A stretch of 12,207 nucleotides of DNA, taken from positions 1-12,207 of the forward strand of contig CAKSGA010000071.1 in NCBI GenBank assembly GCA_934454435.1. The letters run 5' to 3'. Both the position numbers and the translations under genes were made by a program. How positions within the stretch are numbered: position 1 is the first letter of the stretch; the number at the start of each line of letters is the position of its first letter. Below, in pieces: positions 1 through 5,876 of this stretch. This stretch comes from an uncultured Oscillospiraceae bacterium (lineage in GTDB: Bacteria > Bacillota > Clostridia > Oscillospirales > Ruminococcaceae). The notes below the pieces were generated by a model. The model worked only from the letters and a program-made list of their open reading frames with translations. It did no database searches and was not told where the DNA came from.

Positions 1-2115
1 ATGATAGAGCTGCCAAGGCTGGACGACCAGAAATACACTGAAATAGTCGAAGCGGCAAAGCGTCGTATACCCGTGATATTCCCGGAGTGGACGGACTTCA
101 ACGAGCACGACCCGGGTATCACGATTATAGAGCTGTTTGCATGGCTCAAAGAAATGCAGCAGTACACCCTTGACAGAATACCGGACAGCACCCGGGAGGC
201 TATGCTGCTCCTCGCCGGAGCAGAGCCCCGCAGACCGGCGCCCGCAAAGACAAGGCTCGGGTTCAGCGGTGAGGTCCCGGGGCGGCTCCCGGCAGGCAGC
301 AGTGCAGTTTCTGCGGACGGCACGAAGTTCACGCTGACGGAGCCCTTCGTCAGCCAGGAATTCTCAGTGCGCAGCGTGTTCATGCGCAGCGCAGAGGGCT
401 TCGTGGACGTAACTGGCATTTCCGCAGAGCCGGGCACGGCTTTCTATCCTTTCGGTGCGGAGCTTGACTGCGCCGGGCGTTCCCTCTTCATACAGACCGA
501 TGCCCCGGTACAGGAGCTCACGCTGGATATCATCGCTGACGACCGCTGCGAGGTTGCGAGAAATCCCTACGACAGCGATGACGGAGCGCCCCGGAGGATA
601 GTCTGGGAGTACTCCACGGCAGGCAGGTTCAGGGAGTGCACAGTGCTGCGGGACGAAACCCACGGGCTGTCGTTTTCCGGCAGGCTCACGCTGCACACGG
701 GCGATGATATGGCGGCGTGTCAGGCGGAAGTCCCGGCGGCGGGGATCTGGCTGCGTGCCAGGGTGGAGTACGGCGGCTGCGAGGATATGCCGCTGCTGTC
801 AGGGATATTCACGAACACTGTTGAGCTCACCCAGAAGCACCGTGAGAGCGCATTCAGGGACGTGTTCCTGGAGGACGGCAGAGCAGAGGTGGAGGACGTA
901 CTGGCGGTCAGCGGTCAGCGAATGGTGATGCTTCGTGACGAGCACGGCTGGCTCGATATCCCCAACCCGGAGGAAGAGATCACGGGCAGCAGGGTGCGGT
1001 TTGACCTTTCGCAGTACTCCGGAATGACATCAGGGGACGGCAGCCCGGATGTCCGTGTGATATTCTGCACGAACGATTTCGGAAACAGGATCGCATTTTC
1101 CTCGGACGGACTTTCCTGCCAGGAGTTCCCGTTCGACCCGGAGGGCACGCTGATTTCTGAGGACCTGCATGTTATGGTCCGGGACAGGAGCGACAGCAGC
1201 TTCCCCAGGTGGAATGAATATTCATATATTGACGACCTTGCCCGGGCTGGAGCCTACGACCGGGTGTTCACATACGATGAAAAGCGCAGGGTCATCGCAT
1301 TCGGAGATAACGAGAACGGGGAAGTTCCGCCGATCGGGAATGATAATATACTGATAATTTCCTGCTCCCTGACCAGTGGGGCTCACGGAAATATCTCGGC
1401 GGGAAACCTCAGCGAGATACGTACTGAGAGCGGCAGCTTCGCCGTTACCCAGCCGATGGCTGCGGGCGGGGGCTGCGACCGGGAAAGCTATGAGGCTTCC
1501 CTGAGAAGGTTCCGCTATGAGCTTTCCGACTGCCGCAGGGCTGTTTCTGCAGAGGACTGCCGCAGGCTGGCGCTGAGAACTCCCGGTCTGCGCATTGCGG
1601 ACGTCAGGGCGATACCATTCTTCGACCCGGACGATCAGTACGCACCCAAGGAAAAGCTGCGGGACGTTATGACCCTTGCGGTGCTCCCATACAGCAGGAG
1701 CAGGTTCCCGGTGCCGGATGAGGGGTTCCTTGCTGCGGTAAGGAACCACATGGAAAAAAGCCGTCTGCTCACTGTGGAGCTCAAGACCTGCGCACCGCTG
1801 TATGTCATGATAAACATCAGTGCGGAGATCATCTGCGGTTCCAGCGAGGTGGGTCAGGTAAGGAAGAATGCGGAGCAGCTCCTGCGGGGAATGTTCAGCA
1901 TTTACTCCGGCGACGGCAGGAGCAGGTTCGGCGAGCCGGTGCGTGAGGCCGACCTCATAGCCGGGCTGTGCAGCGTTGAGGGAGTCCTTGCGGTGAAGTA
2001 CCTGAATATGACCACCGACCGCCCGGAGTGCAGACGCACTTCCGCAGGCATAGAGATACCGCCGCATGCGATAGCGTGCTGCGGCGCCGTGGAACTCATC
2101 ACGGCAGAAAGATAA
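1..2115 (+). CDS. Baseplate J / Afp11-like baseplate wedge protein of a contractile injection system
   Basis: Encodes 704 residues, in the usual range for 'putative baseplate assembly proteins' of contractile injection systems, relatives of phage T4 gp6/P2 gpJ that build the baseplate wedges linking hub to sheath. The N-terminus carries the family block: a start like IELPRLDD, then EWTDFNEHDPGITIIELFAW at residues 29-48. The C-terminal third has the Baseplate-J signature: GNISAG near residues 462-467, an AAGGGCDRES glycine turn at 487-496, and RAVSAED at 513-519, the last matching the usual RAVT..D helix start. The middle is beta-rich and more divergent. The ATG is the first base of the window, so an upstream start or ribosome binding site cannot be judged; the family-like N-terminus makes it plausible. 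The TAA stop at 2113 lies 24 nt before the next gene. Family call is secure; position in the particle is by homology. Confidence 0.92.
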   Translation: MIELPRLDDQKYTEIVEAAKRRIPVIFPEWTDFNEHDPGITIIELFAWLKEMQQYTLDRIPDSTREAMLLLAGAEPRRPAPAKTRLGFSGEVPGRLPAGSSAVSADGTKFTLTEPFVSQEFSVRSVFMRSAEGFVDVTGISAEPGTAFYPFGAELDCAGRSLFIQTDAPVQELTLDIIADDRCEVARNPYDSDDGAPRRIVWEYSTAGRFRECTVLRDETHGLSFSGRLTLHTGDDMAACQAEVPAAGIWLRARVEYGGCEDMPLLSGIFTNTVELTQKHRESAFRDVFLEDGRAEVEDVLAVSGQRMVMLRDEHGWLDIPNPEEEITGSRVRFDLSQYSGMTSGDGSPDVRVIFCTNDFGNRIAFSSDGLSCQEFPFDPEGTLISEDLHVMVRDRSDSSFPRWNEYSYIDDLARAGAYDRVFTYDEKRRVIAFGDNENGEVPPIGNDNILIISCSLTSGAHGNISAGNLSEIRTESGSFAVTQPMAAGGGCDRESYEASLRRFRYELSDCRRAVSAEDCRRLALRTPGLRIADVRAIPFFDPDDQYAPKEKLRDVMTLAVLPYSRSRFPVPDEGFLAAVRNHMEKSRLLTVELKTCAPLYVMINISAEIICGSSEVGQVRKNAEQLLRGMFSIYSGDGRSRFGEPVREADLIAGLCSVEGVLAVKYLNMTTDRPECRRTSAGIEIPPHAIACCGAVELITAER

Positions 2116-2127
2116 ACCGACGGAAAT

Positions 2128-2132
2128 GGAGG
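2128..2132 (+). promoter_or_regulatory. Ribosome binding site supporting a TTG start
   Basis: GGAGG lies 7 nt upstream of a TTG at 2140. The next in-frame ATG (2209) has no comparable site and would remove a conserved-looking N-terminal strand, so the TTG is chosen as the start of the tail protein I gene. Confidence 0.7.
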
Positions 2133-2139
2133 AATAGCC

Positions 2140-3282
2140 TTGAACAGATCAAGATCGTACATAACGCTCAACCGTCCGTCGGAGTGGCAGCGCTGCCTGC
2201 TGAGCGGCATGGAGATATCCGGCGGCAGCGTGGTTTCAGCCGGTAGCCGGGCGGAATGCACGATGATAACCGGCTCGGCGGACTCCACGGAGCATGGGTT
2301 CATGTGGCGCAGCCTGGAGCTGTCGGCGCATTCCGGCGAGAACACGATAATAAGGGTCAGCGCCTATGCGGCGGACACCACGGTCATTTCGGCGGGGGGA
2401 AGAACCCTGGAGCTCGACAGCCTCCTCAGGGACGGCACAGTCAGCCCGGAAGAACGCCTGGGGATTATCTCGGGGCTGTTTACACCGATAGGCACTAATT
2501 ACACCGACGTCCCGGTGAACCTGCGTGGAAGATACATCTGGATAAAGCTGGACTTCATGATGCTGGACCGGGAGCCGGTGGAGGTCACGAAGCTGAAGCT
2601 GCTGCTGAAAAGCGAGAGCATGATGCAGTATCTCCCGGAGATGTACCGTGCTGCGGACGGCGAAAACGGCTTTATGACCCGCTTCATGTCGATATTCGAC
2701 AGCATATTCTTCGATATGGACGAGCGGATAGAAAAGGCACGCAGCTCGCTGGATCCCCGCATTGCGGAGGGCGACATGCTGCGTTATCTTGCGGACTGGA
2801 TAATGACCGAGGACGCCGCATATCTCAGCACTGAGGAGCTTCGTGAAAAGATACGCCGCACCGCCCGGGAATACCGCAGCATCGGCACCCGCCAGGGACT
2901 TTCTGACTGGATAGAGCAGGAATACGGCGTAAAGCCGAACATAATCGAGCATTTCAGCGTCAAGAAGCTGGTGAGCGGGGGAAAAGACCGGGAAGTATAC
3001 CGGCGGCTGTTCGGTACTGATCCGTATAAATTCTACGTCCTGCTGCCGGAAAAGACCTTTGCGGACACGCATGCGGCGAACATTTTCACCGAAAAGCTGA
3101 AAAACAGGATACCGGCGTATACGGAGGCAGAGGTCGTTATCCTGAAACGGAACGTTATCCTTGAGAACCACACTTATCTCGGCGTGAACTCAGTCATCAG
3201 CGGATATTCCTGTGCGGAAGCCGACGCAGGCAGTATCGCCGGAGATATTATTTTAGGAGGAAGCAACGATGAAGAACAGTAA
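2140..3282 (+). CDS. Phage tail protein I / Afp12-like baseplate protein
   Basis: Encodes 380 residues beginning at a TTG with a good Shine-Dalgarno sequence. The C-terminal half is a phage tail protein I domain of the kind that pairs with Baseplate J proteins at the outer baseplate (P2 gpI, Afp12/Pvc12 class). Visible family marks are QYLPEMYR at 163-170, a helical segment with FMSIFDSIFFDMDERIE, a DPR followed by LRYLADW, then a helix ending in YRSIGTRQGLSDWIEQEYG around 246-264; the xGTRxGL motif is typical. The first 160 residues are a beta-rich, WxRxLxL-type domain not found in the short phage gpI proteins and may be a sandwich that contacts other baseplate or fibre parts (inference). 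It follows the baseplate J gene by 24 nt and its end overlaps the next gene by 14 nt, the expected order in such loci. Confidence 0.9.
   Translation: MNRSRSYITLNRPSEWQRCLLSGMEISGGSVVSAGSRAECTMITGSADSTEHGFMWRSLELSAHSGENTIIRVSAYAADTTVISAGGRTLELDSLLRDGTVSPEERLGIISGLFTPIGTNYTDVPVNLRGRYIWIKLDFMMLDREPVEVTKLKLLLKSESMMQYLPEMYRAADGENGFMTRFMSIFDSIFFDMDERIEKARSSLDPRIAEGDMLRYLADWIMTEDAAYLSTEELREKIRRTAREYRSIGTRQGLSDWIEQEYGVKPNIIEHFSVKKLVSGGKDREVYRRLFGTDPYKFYVLLPEKTFADTHAANIFTEKLKNRIPAYTEAEVVILKRNVILENHTYLGVNSVISGYSCAEADAGSIAGDIILGGSNDEEQ
3255..3260 (+). promoter_or_regulatory. Ribosome binding site inside the end of the upstream gene
   Basis: AGGAGG sits 8 nt before the ATG at 3269 and lies within the last codons of the tail protein I gene. 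Together with the 14 nt overlap it implies translational coupling of the two products. Confidence 0.7.
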
Positions 3283-5089
3283 TTTCTTTCCGCTTGAGCG
3301 AAACAGATATTTCTACGGAAAAATGCTGACGGCGAGGGATTTTGAAACGGAGCAGCGCTATTTCAACAACAAGCGCAGGCTGCTCAACAGGACGCTTTAC
3401 GGCGCAGGCGTGGTTTGCGGACTCGGCGTCTGCCGCAATGATGACGTTTCTTTCTCTGTAGAAACTGGCATGGCGCTGGACTACATGGGCAGGGAGATAT
3501 GCGTTCCCGCCCCGGTGATAAGAAAACTGCGCATGGTGGAGGGCTGCGAGAGCCTTGAGAAGTCCGACCGTGCATACCTCTGCCTACAGTATGCCCAGGA
3601 GGAGCGTGAGCCGGTCAACAACATCGGCGCAGCGGACAGCGGCAGCGAGCAGTACAACAAGATAGAGGAGAGCTACAGGCTGTACCTCTCCACCGACGAG
3701 CCCGACCTTTCCGAGATATGCGGAGGGGCAGGCGTCAACAGCGTGTCTGTGGTGTACAGCTCCCATGGGCTGAGGATAGTCAGGGTGGTCCCGAAGCTGG
3801 CGGTTTCCGGCAACGAGCTGACGGTCAGATTTATCGTGATCAAGGGGATTGACGACCCGCAGGTCTCCTTTGCGTATTCGTTCAGCGCAGACTATTTCCA
3901 CTCCGGCGGGGACGAGGTTTCAAGGCTGAGCTTCACCGAAGATACCAGCCTGCACGGCGATGTGTTCAACGTGGATTTCACGTTCAGCTGCGCCGAGGCT
4001 GCGGATATCTCCGTGCCTCTCCATAAGGACAGGGCGGTGATAACCGTCCAGATGGGCGATATCACGGATAAGGTGCAGGTAGAAGCGCCTGAGATATATC
4101 TTTGCAGGGACGCCGAAAGCTGTTCCCTCATGCGTGAAACCCGAATGAGCACACTCGAAAAGCACATCGGCGGTGAGAATACTCCCATATATCTTGCAAA
4201 GGTGGACTGCATGAATATCGGCACGGGGTTCATCATCAGGCACATCACGCCGCTGCCCTTTGCACAGCGTGTGAATTCCGTAATGTTTGACGAGCACACC
4301 TCTGCTGTCCCGGAGCCGGTACAGACGTCCTCCGCAAAGCCGGAGAATATCCTGCGTGGCGGTGTTGCGACCGAGGTGGAAACTCTGGAGTACTGGCAGA
4401 AGCCCCAGGTCTCTGCGGTCTACAGCAATAAGGATAAGCGCCTGAACTTCCGGTTCGGGATCCCCTCTGCGGAAGCCTACGACTATGCGACTTCCTCCGG
4501 CGTGTGCGATATCCCGATATCCGGCGCCATTCGTGTGAACGCAAAGTTCTTTTCAGAGGATATACCGCATAACCTCGGCATAGGCGATGTCAGCATAACG
4601 GTTTCGGTGGAGTATGACGACGGCGGCGACAGGAAGCTGCTGTTCGGCGATGGCGAAATATTTGCGGCAAAGAACGAAAAGTCAGTTCCGAAGATACAGG
4701 CGGCAGCGCTTCTCAGCCCTGATAAGGGGACGTTCCGCATCGGGATACGCCTGTCGGATTATGTTGAGGGCCACAGCGTGAGGGTACGCTGGTTTGCTTA
4801 CAAACCCACCAGGGACACGGCGCAGATGAGATACCGTGACAATATCGTGATACGCATCAGCCCGGATATCCAGAAGCTCAAGCCCCTTGAGAGGGTACGC
4901 TTCATGGCAGAGGTAAGCGGCACGGAGGACAAATCAGTCACATGGTCGGTCAGCGATCCCGAGGGCGGAAGCATTGACGACAACGGACTTTACCAGGCGC
5001 CCTCCGTTGAGGGGACCTATGAGATCGTTGCATGCAGCAATGCGGACGGTGAGAGCAGGACCTCGGCTTTCGTGCTGGTAGAGGAGTAA
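3269..5089 (+). CDS. CIS-associated protein with conserved N-terminal block and C-terminal Ig-like domain
   Basis: Encodes 606 residues, no signal peptide and no membrane segment. Residues 12-54 form a strongly patterned block (NRYFYGKMLTARDFETEQRY, then NKRRLLNRTLYGAGVVCGL) followed by a beta segment with ETGMALDYMGREI. I recall this 'YFxGKLLTxxDFxxEQxYxxxKRRLxNRxLxGxGxVCGL' pattern in uncharacterised proteins encoded beside baseplate genes in non-enterobacterial CIS loci; no activity is known to me. The centre (about 150-520) is beta-rich. The last ~80 residues (528-606) look like a bacterial Ig-like fold: VTWSV with W559, a GSIDDNGLYQAP turn, and a closing ATxSAFVLV-like strand. It overlaps the tail protein I gene by 14 nt, suggesting a particle component made in matched amounts, perhaps a baseplate rim or fibre-like part. 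The particle role is inferred from position only. Confidence 0.8.
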   Translation: MKNSNFFPLERNRYFYGKMLTARDFETEQRYFNNKRRLLNRTLYGAGVVCGLGVCRNDDVSFSVETGMALDYMGREICVPAPVIRKLRMVEGCESLEKSDRAYLCLQYAQEEREPVNNIGAADSGSEQYNKIEESYRLYLSTDEPDLSEICGGAGVNSVSVVYSSHGLRIVRVVPKLAVSGNELTVRFIVIKGIDDPQVSFAYSFSADYFHSGGDEVSRLSFTEDTSLHGDVFNVDFTFSCAEAADISVPLHKDRAVITVQMGDITDKVQVEAPEIYLCRDAESCSLMRETRMSTLEKHIGGENTPIYLAKVDCMNIGTGFIIRHITPLPFAQRVNSVMFDEHTSAVPEPVQTSSAKPENILRGGVATEVETLEYWQKPQVSAVYSNKDKRLNFRFGIPSAEAYDYATSSGVCDIPISGAIRVNAKFFSEDIPHNLGIGDVSITVSVEYDDGGDRKLLFGDGEIFAAKNEKSVPKIQAAALLSPDKGTFRIGIRLSDYVEGHSVRVRWFAYKPTRDTAQMRYRDNIVIRISPDIQKLKPLERVRFMAEVSGTEDKSVTWSVSDPEGGSIDDNGLYQAPSVEGTYEIVACSNADGESRTSAFVLVEE

Positions 5090-5098
5090 TTTACACCC

Positions 5099-5106
5099 GG
5101 GAGGTG
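5099..5106 (+). promoter_or_regulatory. Ribosome binding site choosing a TTG start
   Basis: GGGAGGTG (core GGAGG at 5100-5104) is 9 nt from a TTG at 5114 but 15 nt from the in-frame ATG at 5120. The spacing favours the TTG, adding only two residues. Confidence 0.55.
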
Positions 5107-5113
5107 CAGTGGT

Positions 5114-5848
5114 TTGCAGATGATCATCGACAGCGGAAGGTATAAAGTCACGGAAGTACTGAGATCGCACACCGGCTTTGAAGCAGCGCTCTGCTGTGAT
5201 GTTACGGTGAGCTCCGACAGTAAATTCATCGTTGATCAGTACAGCAATATGGCGTATATCCGTGAGTTGCTGCCGCTGTTCTACGACCTTGAGAAAAAGC
5301 GTTTCAAGGGGCTCCGCAGACTTGTCACCGCAAGCGGGAGCTTCTCGGCAGTGTTCGTGTATCATTCAGGGACGCCGTTTGAGGAGTATTTCAGCGTTCC
5401 CTCCCGGGACTATGAAAAGACGATAAAATTTGCGGACAGCATGCTCTGCGGCGCACTGGAGTTCGACCTTGCGGACGACCGCACCGCAGCCTGCGGACTT
5501 ATGATGGAAAACGCCGTGGTCGATGAGATGGAAAATCAGGTGCACTTCAACCTGCTGCTGGACCCTGACATTACCGGCGGAAGCAACTTCCGCACGGTAC
5601 GGCTCGGGAAAATGCTGGACAGAATGTTCCGCAGGGACAGGTACTTCCCGGACGAGATAGGCGGACTGATAGACGCAATGTGCGAGGGAGAATACAGCAG
5701 CTGCGCCGCAGCCTATTCCGCCTGGAGAGGCATTCAGCAGTCAGCGGAAAAGACCCGGGAGCAGTATCTACGGGAAGGCCTGTTCGCATACCTGGGCAGA
5801 AAGGTCCGCACCAGAAAAAAACAGCGCAGGAAGCGTAGAAATGCATAG
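5114..5848 (+). CDS. Uncharacterised 244-residue protein, possible degenerate kinase-like fold
   Basis: Encodes 244 residues, soluble, with no signal or membrane segment. I do not recognise a named family with confidence. The order of elements resembles a eukaryotic-type protein kinase that has lost its motifs. A RYKVTEVL start with a short T-G-F-E turn looks like a glycine-loop hairpin (10-25), FSAVFVYHSGTPFEEYF resembles the hinge and first C-lobe helix, and MMENAVVDEMENQVHFN (130-146) resembles a catalytic loop with ENxxVD but no HRD; FNL stands where DFG would be. No VAIK-type lysine is apparent (DQY follows FIV). The last ~20 residues are extremely basic (RTRKKQRRKRR), suitable for binding acidic lipid heads, nucleic acid or an acidic partner. 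The gene sits between structural CIS genes and the membrane receptor, 24 and 28 nt away. An adaptor role is speculation. Confidence 0.75.
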   Translation: MQMIIDSGRYKVTEVLRSHTGFEAALCCDVTVSSDSKFIVDQYSNMAYIRELLPLFYDLEKKRFKGLRRLVTASGSFSAVFVYHSGTPFEEYFSVPSRDYEKTIKFADSMLCGALEFDLADDRTAACGLMMENAVVDEMENQVHFNLLLDPDITGGSNFRTVRLGKMLDRMFRRDRYFPDEIGGLIDAMCEGEYSSCAAAYSAWRGIQQSAEKTREQYLREGLFAYLGRKVRTRKKQRRKRRNA

Positions 5849-5863
5849 GCCCTGTCAGAAAAC

Positions 5864-5868
5864 GGAGG
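5864..5868 (+). promoter_or_regulatory. Ribosome binding site that decides the receptor gene start
   Basis: GGAGG at 5864-5868 is 8 nt upstream of the ATG at 5877. An earlier in-frame ATG at 5841 overlaps the previous gene, has no clear Shine-Dalgarno sequence and would add 12 polar residues in front of a clean membrane signal-anchor, so 5877 is preferred. Confidence 0.75.
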
Positions 5869-5876
5869 AATTCAGC

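Noticed and set aside
5089..5114. A possible promoter or terminator in the gap between the Ig-domain gene and the small basic-protein gene
   Set aside because: Only 24 nt, mostly taken up by the ribosome binding site, with no hairpin plus T-run and no -35/-10 pair.
5841..5876. An upstream ATG that would lengthen the receptor by 12 residues
   Set aside because: It overlaps the previous gene, lacks a clear Shine-Dalgarno site and puts polar residues ahead of a normal signal-anchor. The ATG at 5877 has GGAGG at the right distance.
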